Positions 12,583 to 24,860 of a stretch of 64,000 nt of DNA are shown piece after piece (position 1 is the first letter of the stretch; each line of letters starts with the position of its first letter). Under the pieces are notes generated by a model. It was not told the origin of the DNA, made no database searches, and worked only from the letters and a program-made list of their open reading frames with translations. Made by a program: the position numbers and the translations under genes. Source of the DNA: Acanthosepion esculentum (taxonomy: Eukaryota; Mollusca; Cephalopoda; Sepiida; Sepiidae); NCBI GenBank assembly GCA_964036315.1, contig OZ038479.1, forward strand, positions 61,928,804-61,992,803, in the 5' to 3' direction.

Positions 12583-13302
12583 ATTATATATATCATACAC
12601 ACACAATTACTAAACATTACTAAACACTTCTAGTAAATATAGATTAAAATCATTAATTAATCTGAATTATAAATATATATAATAAAATTAATGATTTTAA
12701 TCTGCAGTTACTAAAAGCTTTGGATTTCTTAATATTTGAAATGAATACAATCATGAATTCAATATTCTTCGTCAGTAGCTTAGACAATGCAATCTTCAGT
12801 TAGTCTAGAAAAATTGATTCTTGCAGTATTGATGCTTTCAACAAGTAGTATTTTACAATTATAACAATTCAAACAAACAAACGAAATACAATTAAATTTT
12901 ATTTTTACAGTACACCGATTATATTTCTTTACTTTGAATGGCATGAAATATACTCAAAGGTTTCCAAGTCCTATCTGCTGGACAATGTTAGAGAAATCTT
13001 AAGAGTGCCTTTGAACTTTACATCTTGATGTGTGTGTATTATATATGTACTCTAAGAATTGTATACATGACGACATCCAGAAACATCACTTATAACAAAT
13101 CTGAGAAGAAGCACTCTTCTGTGTGTGTTCACCATCAAAGAAAATTATTACAAATTACTTCCGTATTATCATGGATCAATATGCTCATTTGAATAACGCC
13201 CTGAAAGGGAAAAAAAAAGATTTTTTTCTGGAAAAATTACTCCGGTGACATTGCTGCATGAAAACAACAGCCATCTTACAGTAAATGCAACCTTACAAAT
13301 TA
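12583..13302. other. AT-rich sequence, nothing recognised
   Basis: Imperfect AT-rich self-complementarity around 12650-12710 (ATGATTTTAATCT words in both orientations); no gene or known repeat. Confidence 0.45.
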
Positions 13303-13350
13303 GCATGAAGCTAGGCTGACAGGTAAGAACCTGTCATCCTAGCTTCATGC
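13303..13350. repeat. 22-bp inverted repeat with 4-nt loop
   Basis: Arms 13303-13324 (GCATGAAGCTAGG..) and 13329-13350 (..CCTAGCTTCATGC) are complementary except for one position, separated by AAGA. It could form a long hairpin or be the fold-back of a small element. Confidence 0.9.
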
Positions 13351-15137
13351 CCCAGACTTGTCACATTCCTTGTTGCTATTCTTTCTGACCAGTGATTTCA
13401 ACAAGCTATAAACATCAAAAAATTCCCGAAGACTTAATTGAATTAAAACTAGAATTATTTTTTATCACATTATAAGCCATCTATCTGAATGGCGGCGAGA
13501 GATCATTGAAAGTCAAAAGATATTTTGATGACTGATTAATATTGTTAATTCATATGGATGAAAGATTTTCAAAAATACTGAAACTTTTTTCATCAAGCAA
13601 ATATTTACTTTGCCCGATATTTATCATGACATACCAGTGAATTTAATTTTCATCTTAATATTATTAAATAAACCCTTCAGTGTGAAAAATTCATTGGATA
13701 TCAAAGAAATTTGAAAGCATTTATGCATTTGCGAAGCACGTGTTTTATATGTGTTTTGAATAAGTGTTCTAAGTAGTCTTGTTTTAATAGATTCAATTAT
13801 CAACTTCCAAAATGTAAAAGACGGACACAGGTAATTCTTTTATGAATAAGGATTTATCTAAAAGATTATTACTCTCATTTCTCATTTTGAAGGTCCGACC
13901 AAACTGAATTCATTTCTGATCTGAATGTCAACACTACACTGCTGTATCATTCCTTTTATCATTCAACGGCGTGGCAAACAATAAAAGACATTTATGTTTA
14001 AATATATAGTAAGTCCTGAATATGCATACATTAGTTATTGTCAGACCAATTTAAATTACTATCATGCTTCATTAAAGTTAAACTGAATACTTTGAGCATA
14101 CACTCATTTTTTTCAATATTTTAGTTCTATTTCTAAGCAAATTTTATACGGAAATGGGCTTAATCTTATGGTACAAAAATAAAATAATGGTACTCTTACA
14201 AATAAACGAAAGACGACAAACTTGAAAATATCCAACCATACATACACGGATATATTCTTACAAATTAGTGAAGCTTATGAGTAAATATTCCTGTTGATAA
14301 TGGATTCTTGCTAGACTCTGACAAGTTCACAAAATGTCTTACGAAATTGCATTTTTTATTATTTTAAGAAAAAGAACATGCAAATTATACAATGAAAATG
14401 ACCTGCGAAACAAACCAGATACTAGGAATGGATGAATGTGCGAAAAATGGTTTCGAGATGGTCAATGTTCCAATGTATGGTTGGCAAACTGAAATTAATA
14501 ACCATCACATGAAAACATTGCACGAGATTAATTTGTTATACGACAGTAAGATCAACATTCAAAGAAACTCCTGTAAAATAAAATATTGTACAAATTATTT
14601 ATTCTGTATTTGTTATGTTAGTCGCTTTGATGTATGACTTCCACTAGAGTTAAAAATAAATACTGGACTATATTTCTGTAGGTGTTTAGCTACTTAAACG
14701 TTGGGACTGTGGTAAAATATGGATACTTTACAAAAACTTGAAAAGCAAGACGCTAGTTTTACCTAAATAACTATGGAAAGTGTTTTTCACATCTCCTTCC
14801 GAGGAAGTAAACGGTTCATTCAAATACTGTTCCTAATTAAAGATGAAAAGTGTTTGAAACTAGTTAAGAGAAAATATGGAGCAACATTTAGCGTATCTTT
14901 CTTTTGGCGATCAAGCAAACGCCGTTACAAATTCAGTTGAGCACTTCTCACCCTCGATATTCAGAGAATGCTAATTCAGTTTACCATTTATTCTCTTCCT
15001 TCTAATCATTCTCTGAATAAAAAATCATTTGAAGGACTGTAATTGGATCTGGGAAGGGTAAGAAAAAGTTAAAGTTAATATAAAAATAAATATTTTAACT
15101 TAAGCTAAATAAATATTTTACAAGCACTCACGCACGT
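13351..15137. other. AT-rich sequence, nothing recognised
   Basis: An 81-codon + frame at 14392-14637 has no recognisable domain and no supporting splice signals. No repeat family recognised. Confidence 0.45.
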
Positions 15138-15162
15138 TATATATATATATATATATATATAT
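15138..15162. repeat. (TA)n array on the 3' side of a Penelope fragment
   Basis: About 12 TA units immediately next to the conserved 3' terminus of the Penelope-like fragment at 15163. Confidence 0.9.
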
Positions 15163-15605
15163 GCGTTTCGATGAATGACAAGGTACTGCGGTTAAGGTTT
15201 TTATTTGATTTTTTCTTTTGTTCGTACAAGTGTTTTCAAAGTTCGTAAAAATTGTCCAAATAATCTGCACATCCGAGCGCTTTCAGCTAGTCTTTTAGCC
15301 ATTATCAAGTATGATTGTTTTTAATTTTAAACTAAATGTGTGAGTATTTTATGTATGTGTTTGAAGTTATAGTAGTGTTTTATTTCCCAAACACGGTCAG
15401 CATATCGTGGCCATGTTCGTGACTAATGTTATTAAGTGTTGTCTTTTCCTTTTTTATTATTAGGGCTTTTCATTATTTTTAATCTTTTCACATATAGATG
15501 AGGCTATTATATTTGTATTTTCTACTAGTATGTTCCCAATGGTGTTTGGCAGGTTTACGTGGATGTTTAAATGAGCCCTAATTGGGATATATGTGTGCGT
15601 GTATC
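15163..15605 (-). mobile_element. 5'-truncated Penelope-like element, 3' end
   Basis: In minus orientation the first ~110 bp still code for the end of the GIY-YIG region: HLNIHVNLPNTIGNILVENT, then NIIASSIC, alongside the 39.9-kb copy (YLNTHGDLLYPIRNILVDNT). The 3' untranslated part holds an ACCGTGTTTGGGAAATAAAAC block, a hammerhead-like core at 15281-15309 (CTTGATAATGGCTA.. GAAAGCGC) and a terminus CATTCATCGAAACGCAT next to (TA)n. Both flanks are (TA)n arrays. No RT domain remains. Confidence 0.8.
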
Positions 15606-15610
15606 TATCT

Positions 15611-15633
15611 CATATATATATATATATATATAT
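15611..15633. repeat. (TA)n array on the 5' side of the Penelope fragment
   Basis: About 11 TA units. With 15138-15162 it brackets the fragment. Confidence 0.9.
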
Positions 15634-16225
15634 GATAGAGCGATGGAGATGTAGACACGGGGTTCCACATTTATTTAAAATAATAATAGTAGCAATATAA
15701 AAAGCTTTTAAAATGTTTTTCCTTCAAACTAATTTTGTGGCCTGGGAAAGGTAGCAACCAAATCAAGTGATAGTGAAATGAAGTTTTACAACAGGCTTAA
15801 AGCAATAAACTGCAATAGAAGGGCGATTAAGATTCACAAGAACATTAACGCGAATTAAATGCAAAACTTGGTATGTCGACTCTCCGTGTCGTTAGCCAAT
15901 AGTTAAACCGTACCCACCACAAAGCAATAATAAAAAAAACAAATGTCAATTATATACGCTGTAAGGGAATACATATCGGCCAGTATAGTCCATTCATAGC
16001 TTTCCTTGTAACCTATTATAATCAGCTTCAGGCTTTCTGCAGGAAACAATTTCTATAAGAAAAATAAGGTAGGAAAATTGTAAAAATTTGCAGCCCAAAT
16101 TTCTTTCTTTTGAATAGTCAAAATATATTTACAAATTGCTTGGCAATCTTTATCTTTGCTTCGGGATTTTACCAAAAATTGAACCGCAATAAATCAGAAA
16201 ATCGTTAAAGTACTTTTTAATCATT
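15634..16225. other. AT-rich sequence, nothing recognised
   Basis: No supported gene or repeat. Confidence 0.45.
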
Positions 16226-16850
16226 TTATCTCATGCAGTGCAATAAAGACACTAAGGAATTACTAAGTGAGAGATAATACAAGAAAAAGATAAACATTAA
16301 AGAAAGAACAGGAATTAAGATAATGACTTGCATTGCATTTAAAGTTTCGAATATCAAAGTTGATGGGAAGGAAGAAACCGGAAGAGATTTCCACGAGCGA
16401 AAAGTGTGAGAAAAGAAACAGTTAGCATAGAACTTACGGTTGCATCTAACTGTAAAATGAAACTGTTGCCAATCTAGTAGTACGCTTAAATTCATAAAAT
16501 TCTAGGTACCAAAGAGCTTTCATCAGAACACTTACCATGAAAATATTTATAGAAAAGGCTACGGTACCATTTTGGGGAAGTAACTGAAACAGAGACCAAC
16601 AGCATTGCAGTTTTTTTGTTGTTTTTTTTAATTTTATCAAAAATCTAAATACACAGAGAATTAGACCGGATGTGGCAGCCATATTCAATGCAAGTACGAA
16701 TGATACTTATAAATTCCTAAGATATATTCTGTCGAGAAAAATATGTCTAGCACGACACAGTGAATCAACTTTCCTAGCAGTAGGCCTAGCAATTGATTCA
16801 ATATAATCATTCCACTTCAATGTCAGTTAGCGCGAAAGGGCGCGAGGAAT
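16226..16850 (-). mobile_element. CR1/jockey-like LINE, 3' coding end, degenerate
   Basis: Minus frames read, in order, W(N)DYIES, SLCRARHIF, then a Cys-rich IEYGCHI-like motif, INIFMVSVLMKALWYL (a frame-shifted KYFHGKCSDE block), FHFTVRCNRKFYANCFFS and SWKSLPVSSFPS. This is the C-terminal tail of the family also found at 28350-28810 (+) and 60900-62560 (-). It lies after the RT domain and carries no catalytic residues. Several frameshifts and stops. GC-richer sequence just upstream (16840-16980) is not clearly part of it. Confidence 0.75.
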
Positions 16851-17440
16851 CATTCACCTTGAGCGGGGAGGGGCAAGCTTTTTTAGAGTGCATACCAAAA
16901 TCTGCCAGATCTCGGACACCAAATTTTTCCATGTGCCAGCAAAAAGTTTTTGACAACATATTTGATCTCTCTTAAGTGTGTGAAAAACTTTTATGAATGT
17001 TAAAAAAAGATAAAAAATAAAAAAAAATCACCCCAGAGCAGTAAAGACCCGGTATTGTAAGAAATTATGTAAATCATGTGAAATGAACTGAATAAAAAAA
17101 AGCTAAGTCTTTACGAAGAAAATTTTTGTGATATCTAAGTATAAATATAACTGCCATACATACTCACACAATTTAAAGGCACTTAACTATTATTAGCATC
17201 AACAAAAAAAAACTTAACACTTATTTTCGATTAATCAATCATTTTTCCCCAGTTATACATTTTTATGACTAAAACACAGTGAAAAGTTATTAAAAATAAT
17301 ATTTTGATAATTTTAAATCCCTTATAAATGATGTATAAAAAAGATGTATATTTACCTTCAAAACTACATTTAAACATCCTTGAGCATTTGTCACTTTTAA
17401 AAGAAAACATCAGATAAAACTAGAGATAGAAAACTTGTTG
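16851..17440. other. AT-rich gap between LINE tail and hAT relic
   Basis: A GC-richer patch (GCGCGAAAGGGCGCGAGG near 16830-16850) precedes ordinary AT-rich DNA. Nothing else recognised. Confidence 0.4.
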
Positions 17441-17449
17441 ATTCTCTTC

Positions 17450-18740
17450 ACATTATCAGTGTAACTCCTGCATCACTGGTGACTGATTTTATATCGGGTT
17501 TATATTTAGTAACCTTGAGAGAGATGCATGCACTACTAGTTTTATCTGTCATGCTGTTGCAAGATTTTTTAAACAGAACTTTTCTGGAATGGTATTCCAA
17601 GTCCTTAATACTTCGTTTTCCGTATTTCTCTGATACTCCCATCATTAACCCCCTTTTTCAATATTTTCAAAGTTAACTCTAAAGTCAACAAATGTCTGCT
17701 TCCAAATTGAGCTACTCTGAAATTCAATCAACTGCATTTCAAAATCATCCATATCTATCTATCTATGAAAACACTTGCAAGTTCATCCAGTTTGATACTT
17801 TCCAGAAACAATGAATTTTGCTCTCTTCCAGTTCTCCGACTTTATCAAATGTAAATAACTGCTCAACAGTTGATTCCATGATGTTTACAAACAGCGTTTG
17901 AAGACATTGGCTGTCTTTTCTTTTGGGAGATCATTGATGTACCTCTTTAGGTTTGGGAAGTATCTAAATCTCTCATTATCTACATCCCTCTTAAAAACTT
18001 CTAGTTCCATTTGAAAACATTTATATAACCAAAAATAACATCAGAGCCCTAATAATATTTAATATTGAAATCACAAAAATGCTCATAAAAACATCATTTT
18101 ACAAACCCAGATGATATCAGACAATTCTTGATGAGACACTTGTTGGTCATTCAAAGAGAGCTTTATCTCATCTAAGCATTCGACAAATCGTTTCAGAACC
18201 AAACCTCGGCTAAGCCAATGAACATTGTTGTACATTTTCAGTCCTTTATATACAGGTTCCTCCTTATTCAGTAAAATTGTCTTCTTTAAAGCCCGAGCAG
18301 ACATGTAATTAACAAACTTGCAAACTGTTAGCATCACTTCCTGAAGTTTATTTAGGCCAGCTTTTTCACACAAAGACTCCTCATGCATGATGCAATGCAA
18401 ACCTATCAATGGATAACCAACATCTTTTGCCAACAGATTTACAAATCCTGCCTTTTCATTGGTCATGCTTGGGGTGGGGTCAGCAGCTGTTGTGGCAAAT
18501 ACTACTTTTGAAATGTGAATTTGCCGAGTAGATAATTCGTTCACAATTGCTTTACGTATTTCAGCCCTGGTAGTACGCTCAAAACTAGCAGCAACTAATT
18601 TTGAACTGGGCACACCTGAAATGAAGTATCAGCCTGTTTTTGTCTTAACAAATTCACGAGAAATTCTTTGTTCCTCCTCAGTTTCATTACTTAAGTACTT
18701 ATTAACAATTTCAAAATGTCTCTTTACAGAAGAATCCTAC
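17450..18740 (-). pseudogene. hAT-superfamily transposase relic (GTF2IRD2/SCAND3-like)
   Basis: The longest readable piece (176 codons, 18083-18613) has DPTPSMTNEKAGFVNLLAK, then LIGLHCIMHEESLCEKAG, a VNYMSARAL block and YNNVHWLSRGLVLKRFVE, the conserved core of hAT-derived proteins of the GTF2IRD2/ZBED5/SCAND3 type; the RNase H-like catalytic core runs through this part. Upstream in minus sense (18616-18736) lies VKRHFEIVNKYLS and EEEQRISREFV, joined after an in-frame stop. Downstream, DDFEMQLIEFQSSSIWKQ and the C-terminal SSACISLKVTKYKPDIKS are readable in other frames, with stops around them. The element is interrupted by several stops and frameshifts, so it is a dead DNA transposon copy, not a domesticated gene. 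Terminal repeats and an 8-bp duplication were not found. Confidence 0.85.
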
Positions 18741-18782
18741 AAACGACTGTTTCGGAACAGAAAATGCATAAGGCTTTGTCTT

Positions 18783-18851
18783 TTTAAAGCATACTGGACT
18801 GAAAAATTTGGCATCTTTAATGCCAAATTTTTCAGTCCAGTATGCTTTAAA
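18783..18851. repeat. Perfect 31-bp inverted repeat, 7-nt loop
   Basis: Arms 18783-18813 and 18821-18851 are exactly complementary (AAAGCATACTGGACTG.. and ..CAGTCCAGTATGCTTT), loop TCTTTAA. It sits at the N-terminal end of the hAT relic; the minus frame across it (18737-18940) reads through both arms. Confidence 0.95.
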
Positions 18852-18940
18852 TTCTCTAATATCCTCTCTCTATTTGAATGACTTAGCTGATCATCGTGAC
18901 ATTCTGCACGATCTTTAAAGGGCAGAAAATAAAAATACAT

Positions 18941-21900
18941 GAGATAATGATATATATTAGAAAGAGGAGAAAGAATAAAAGTTAGTCAAAAAGGGAATTA
19001 ATAAGTTTCGCGTACAAGAAAGAAATCATCGGAGTGCCGTGTTTAGCACGCGTGTCGAGGGTTTTCGGTCCCTGACCTAGAGGTTAGTATCAGCCATAAA
19101 GCGAAAATGCCAGCGGTATGTTATCATGGCTAATACGTTTGGCAGACATTGAAGCATTTATATTTTAAGCTTGTTTTCATAGAATCAATAAATACACGAG
19201 TTGACTTCATAAAATCGACCAGTTTTTTTGATTTTGTTTTAAATATGAATACAAAAATAATTTTAGGAATTTATTCCAGATAATTTGACAAAGTCATGAA
19301 AGTCCAACAATTTTTACGTTTATGCGGAATAAAATGGAAAAATGGTAATATTGAGCAATCCCTTTTTATTAGTATAAATTTAATGAAGAACACGTACGAA
19401 GCAGTTTTAGTTATTTTTCTTTAAATTATTTGCCTTGTCAAAAAGTCCCCCCATTCGAATAAACTGGAAAAGAAACAAATGGAAAAGGAATAACTAATTG
19501 CGGTGATTGAGCAATTTTTTTTTTATTCATTAATGGCTAATCACTTTTCTGTGGCATCTTTTCCGTTTACGCAACTGTTGCTTCATTTCATCACCTTACT
19601 GTCAACTTCAAAGCTGCCGAAATCATTTTAAATAGCAACTGACGTTAATACTTTTTGAATTCATATTGCATGAATGTATAACATGCAAAGACTTGTGTAT
19701 GACAAAAGTTTTATTTGTAAAACTGAAGTAAATTCTTTAAACCCGACAGGTTTCTATGGCAATTGTCTACCGAAGGTCATTTTGAATTGGATATCTTTCT
19801 CAGATTTGTTAAAAGTTAATAAAATTACATTTTCTTACAAATTTTCCTTTTGATTACTTTAATCCCTTTTTATTACAATTTCTCGAACAGGAATTGAAAG
19901 CTGTTGAAAACGGATTTGAAAACGAACTGAATACGATTCCTTTTAGAGAAACATTTAGCAATTGTCCAATATCAATTTACATCTTTTAAACTTCTACAAA
20001 CATTTTTTAATTCAGTTTTTTGGACTAAAAACAACAGAAGAGTGACTAACGCTCATGCAGCCTGAACTTCCCTACCTAGTAATAATATTCTATTCTTTGG
20101 AAGGCATGACTGGACACTAATAAGTAAACGGGCTTAAAGTTAACATAAGAATATCCCATTAGTAATCGGCGAAATAAGGCTTGCTTCGTTTACTGTTAGC
20201 TTTTAGGTTACAATGATTTAAAAAGCAAGCTTATTTCTTAACATATCACAATAAGGAAAATTCGAGATTACTCATGCAGAAAATATATCGAATACACCTG
20301 AAAAAATACTTAAATATTTCAGTAATTTTTTGAGCGAACTAAAAATAATCTGTTAGAATGACAAAGTTTTTAGAGACGAGTCTGAATAACAGAAAACTTG
20401 AAGGCATAAACTGGTGGCCACTACCCTCAAGATTTTCAACGTGCTTTTTGTTCAAATCAGAAATTTGGAACAAAGAACAATAAGATTAAGTTCAAACTGA
20501 ATTCAAGCCAAATGAAAATCATGAAAAGCCAGACCAAAAATTGTCAAATATTGCTTGTTGTTATTCCATCAAAGCACAAAGAGGAAACGCTTAAAATTAT
20601 TATTAGTTAACTGGCAACCTATAAATAATAAATAAGTCATTATTGGCCCACTTGGAGGGAACCTGAAGTTCTTTGTGAAGTTGAGAGAACTAGAAATCCG
20701 AGATCTGAAACTAAGCAACAGCATTACTAGAATCAGCTCGAAAACCATGAAAAGATATGGCTACTTAATTTTGATCTGCAAATTGATGTGAAAACTTCGA
20801 CAATTAACATTTTTCTCTACTATATATTCTTTTATTTGCTTTGCTATTATCTAAACAGCAGTAAGGAAATTCTCAGTAGTAATAAAAAATTCCCTACGTG
20901 AAATTATCTCACGCTACATTTAAATATTGCCTAAGGGACGACTCTCTTCTTACAAGGATTCAGTGTTGTTGATAAAGGAAAGAAGAGGTGAACGTTGGCA
21001 AAGAAATGGAAATGTGAACAACAAAGGAGAGAAGAAAGGAAAAAAGAATAGGAAAAGTAGAAAAATAAGTACTAATTAAACAATACACTTAATTTAGAAT
21101 ATTTTTAAAATCTTAAGTGAAACCCGGTAGACCTAATTCTTTCTCACTTTCAGTCTTTGGTACGCCCAACTTTAAAATGCAGCTTAAAACTAAAGAAAAA
21201 AAATGTGTTTATCCTTTTATCAAAACTTAACAGGGTGGGTGAGTGTTTTTTCTCTATTGTCAATGAGACAAAATAGAATGAATACAAATCTAAAAAGAAA
21301 TTTATATACTTATCTATAGTGTATCTAACTCTCAGGCCAATACGCATGCGTCCTGCTTACTTGTAAACTTAAAATTATATCAATTCCGGAATCATCCAGA
21401 CAATTACTTAAAGAGAACTCAATCGTTGCCGCCTTCTGAAAAGATAATATAACGAAATGTAGTTAATTTGCAAGGAACACTATTTCACGTTCCCCTACCT
21501 CAAAAAGAAAAAAAAAACGTCTGTCTTTTTTTCCTTTCAACTTCCCTCGCTGCCTGACGGACTCAAGAGTTCCCTTGTGGTGCTAGCATTTGGTATTTGA
21601 GTTTAAGGAAAATTTTTAAATTTTCAAAAACTGAAATAATTCCAAACAATTTGCACATTTGTAAAACCGGTAACGTGACATTTTGTCATCGGCGACTATA
21701 GCCTTCCTATATTCATTGCAGGTTGAACTAAAAGAAAAATAATTGTCAATCAGTATTCAATTCCTTTGAAGACATTTCAGTTCACATGAACCAAACTTTA
21801 CACAAAATCCATCGGAGCAGATTTTTTTTTCTGATTGATTGATTGATTATTTTTCTACGTCTTATCAATCCTTTGCGGTATATTTAAAAGCCAGAACATT
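18941..21900. other. AT-rich sequence, nothing firm recognised
   Basis: About 3 kb with no gene. Near 19030-19075 a GTGCCGTGTTTAGCACGC..TTTTCGGTCCC pattern vaguely recalls a tRNA-derived promoter but lacks a convincing box A. A short self-complementary pair (AAATAAGGCTTGCTT / AAAGCAAGCTTATTT) lies at 20173-20235. 21.0-21.06 kb is purine-rich. Confidence 0.4.
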
Positions 21901-22042
21901 TTTAGATTGTAAGAATTGTTTATAAATAATGGTTTAGTGATACAAGCCTCACTAATTAATCCACAGCTGGGGAGAATAGGTACATTCATACCTTTCCTAA
22001 GGGCATCTTCGCGTAAGAGAATATAACGAACCCAACGTAAAA

Positions 22043-22099
22043 TAGCTCGGAATAGATAATCGGAGAGCAGAGTGCTCTCCGATTTTCTATTCTGAGCCA
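22043..22099. repeat. 27-bp imperfect hairpin inside the 5S-headed SINE
   Basis: Arms 22043-22069 and 22073-22099 are complementary except for a few positions, centred on ATCGGAGAGCA / TGCTCTCCGAT with loop GAG. It replaces the tRNA-like segment seen in the sister copy at 30.2 kb. Confidence 0.85.
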
Positions 22100-22127
22100 T
22101 GATCTAATACACCACCCGCACATTCAA

Positions 22128-22233
22128 GCTTACAGTACCTGATATTCCCCAGCTGTCATCCATCTAGTACTGACCAGGTTCGACGTTGCTTAATTTCGAT
22201 GATTGTATGGGAACAGGTTGTGCGGCCGTAAGC
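22128..22233 (-). pseudogene. 5S rRNA-like sequence (SINE head)
   Basis: Read on the minus strand, GCTTACGGCCGCACAAC.. opens as 5S rRNA does, AAATTAAGCAACGTCG corresponds to the box A region, GATGGATGACAGCTGGG to box C, and it closes with GGTACTGTAAGC. At about 106 nt it is shorter than the usual ~120, with a deletion in the 5' half and substitutions in box C. Its position at the front of a SINE body makes it a retroposed promoter rather than a functional rRNA gene. Confidence 0.85.
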
Positions 22234-22872
22234 ACTGGAACAGTTTAATTTATGAATATAAACTTTTCGGTTCCTACTCTGTAAAGGGCAGCAAGAATCT
22301 AACATTTTAAAAAAATATTTCCATCTATGACGATTCCAAATATTTAAAATGATCGAAAAGTTAAGGTTTTATCACTGAGAATCACACGATTTTATTTAAT
22401 GGGGGGGGGATGTTTAATATAGATGAAGAACCGTTTCTAAGTTATTGAAATAAGATTCTTAGCCTAAAATTTGAGAAAAAAAAAAACTAATAAATCTTTG
22501 GCGGTTTGTTTATCGTTGCATATTAAGTGGTGGATGTCTACAAGTCTGATGTGTTTGTGTGCGGAATGAAAATATTGCAGTTCATGCCATTAACTATCAT
22601 TAACGTTATTTCTCAGTTTCACTTGAATTCTGGGGTAAAACAAATCTATGTCTATTGGCGAAAATTTGAGATTAAATTTTTACCTTTTTTTTCATCAGTA
22701 TGTATGTGGCGGGGTATATAAGTTTACAGCTTAATGCTGAAAAGGCATTCATTTTCTTACAAATCTTTTCCAACAACCGCCTTCCTTAATGCAGCTAAAT
22801 TCAGTAGTGAATATTACATTGATCGGAATGTGAAATTTTCAAATCCGAATTCACCTACTGTGCCAAGACCTG

Positions 22873-22876
<4 letters not shown>
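22234..22876. other. AT-rich sequence, nothing recognised
   Basis: A G9 homopolymer near 22400 and short frames without motifs. Confidence 0.45.

Positions 22877-22930
<54 letters not shown>
22877..22930. repeat. (TA)n microsatellite
   Basis: About 26 TA units. Confidence 0.95.
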
Positions 22931-22931
<1 letters not shown>

Positions 22932-24410
22932 TGCGACTAAAACCCTACTATCCGACTGAAACTTCTGTCAGAATGAAGTGGTCAGTTGGAGGAGAAAAAA
23001 TATACAGTTTTGAGATTGGATTGTATAGCAAGTGTAAAGGTTGCAAAGTGCTTTGTAGCCGAGGTTATGAAGCATTAAAGAATGCTGCAGTTGTGTCGTC
23101 TGTGTATGTTTCAGATTTCTATGCGTCAGAAGCGTCGGCAAGATTTATCTCGAGCTAAAGTTACTGGGCATATTTTATCTGTCAAGAATGGCATGAAAAG
23201 AGAAAAAGATAGAACGATTCAGAGAGCTTATCAATAAGACAAAGAACAACTGAAAAGTATGAAAGAGGCACCGAGTTGGAAAAGAGGTTTGGAAGAGATA
23301 AAAAAGAGTGAAAAGGTTGGTATTAATAAAGAAAATTAAAAACAACTGTAGAGGGAGATATGAATGCATTATAAGTGAAAAATAAAACATTCTCGATGTG
23401 ACTAGCAAATAAATGAGCCATACAGTCGACTCTTAGCCACACTAGTTTTTCTACAGTATGCAGTTTACTGTGTCATATCAAACGCCAGCAATTTTTTTTT
23501 TAAGTAAATGCTGCTGGGGGTAATCGGTTTGATTTCTATCTGCAATTTTCAAGGTGTTTATTTTATAACAAACACTTCATTTCACAAATCTTTCACTGGA
23601 ACGAATAAATTGAAAAATAGAACTTTGCATGCGCATATGCGCATTATGCAATGTAACTTACATGTGCTCTTGCCATTTAATTTATACACAAGAAAATAAG
23701 TTTGAAATCGTAACATTAATATTCTCACCGACTCAGATTAAACACGATAATAAAATCCAAAGTCGAAATCAAATATAAATGAATAGTTCAGATTTTGAAT
23801 TTTTCTGAAATTATTCGGTAAGAAATTTTAAGATTTAATTTTGTAGAAATATTTTAGGTCTGTCATTGACTTTAAATAGACATGCAACCACGCAAACAAA
23901 TTGAAGCAAACTGAAACTGACTTTACGGTCTTGCAACATCACCTGGAAAAGAGTATAAGCCAAAATGTGCGGCCCTTTCAAGTCTTTTTATGATTCCTGT
24001 ATTTAACTTAATATTTTCTAATAAATGTGGCATTTTAAATAGGCCAAAAACTTAAATTTGATTATCTTATATCAGCGAAGCAACAAATATTGAACTAGTA
24101 AATAGCAAATAAAATCAAGTGGCTGCCATATACTTTCACATTTATTATAAACACCCCAATATTGTGTGGAAAGGAGCGCGTGTGAAGACTTGGTTCAATC
24201 TCAATTGATGCACATATTTGGGACAACCTTTCTGTGGATGAAATCTCAAAATAGTCCTTGCTAGAAACAATGCTGTAAAAGAATTTAAGGATTTTAAGAA
24301 TCTTCAGTAAAAAAAATGAAATGTAAATATAAAGAATTCGGAGTGGAGATTAACCAAAATTTAAAACTCACTTTTTTTAAGAAATACAATTGCAATAATT
24401 TCTTTCAGCG

Positions 24411-24412
<2 letters not shown>
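22931..24412. other. Unremarkable AT-rich sequence
   Basis: A purine-rich stretch at 23190-23340 gives an artefactual minus frame. No gene or repeat family recognised. Confidence 0.45.

Positions 24413-24438
<26 letters not shown>
24413..24438. repeat. (TA)n microsatellite
   Basis: About 12 TA units. Confidence 0.95.
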
Positions 24439-24441
<3 letters not shown>

Positions 24442-24649
24442 ACATTAATTGCCCGACGCCAAGTTTCATACCGAAATAATTTTCAAGTGCTGGAATTATA
24501 TTATTGCTTATATTTTTGGTTAACACCGTTCTTTTTGTTTTTCGTTTGTTTTGTTTTTTAATTTCTGATTCACGTGAGATATTCTTGGAGTGAAATATAT
24601 CGCTCGCTCGTATACCTACCTATATTTACCCATTCGGTTATATATATAC

Positions 24650-24860
24650 ACACGCGCGCGCAATAACTGGCTGCTCGTTTTCAATATACACGTCTGTTCG
24701 GATGACAGACGCCTGTTTCGTCAACCAATCAATCTGATCCTATGCTGAGAGGACCTTAGTTACAAGAGGGCTCATAATCTGGCGTTATCAGTAGGTGAAC
24801 AAGGCCAGCAGGCTCAAACCCTCAGTCACAATGACTTGTTACTTCTAGCTAGAATACAGT
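24650..24860 (-). repeat. Possible tRNA-related SINE, unclassified
   Basis: On the minus strand a box-A-like TAGCTAGAAGTAACA is followed by a box-B-like GGTTTGAGCC, then TGCTGGCC. Further along is GACGAAACAGGCGTCTGT, and CGTCTGT/ACAGACG forms a 7-bp hairpin (24691-24711). The spacing fits a tRNA-derived pol III promoter, but only one copy is in the window and no tail or target duplication was found. Confidence 0.35.

Larger units (their letters stand above)
21930..22233 (-). mobile_element. Composite SINE: 5S rRNA-derived head plus shared body
   Basis: In minus orientation it begins with a 5S-derived head (22233 down to 22128), continues with a short tRNA-like linker now rearranged into a hairpin (22043-22099), and then a body whose CCACAGCTGGGGAGA..ATTCATACCTTTCCTAAGGG words match the body of the tRNA-headed SINEs at 33.2 and 54.6 kb and of the composite at 30.2 kb. 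The 3' end is ill-defined near 21930. Confidence 0.7.

Noticed and set aside
14392..14637. 81-codon + frame with mixed residues
   Set aside because: No homology recalled, no splice or initiation context; kept only as part of an unassigned stretch.
22128..22233. Functional 5S rRNA gene
   Set aside because: Shortened, with box C changes, and fused to a SINE body; likewise the copies at 30216-30320 and 58193-58267.
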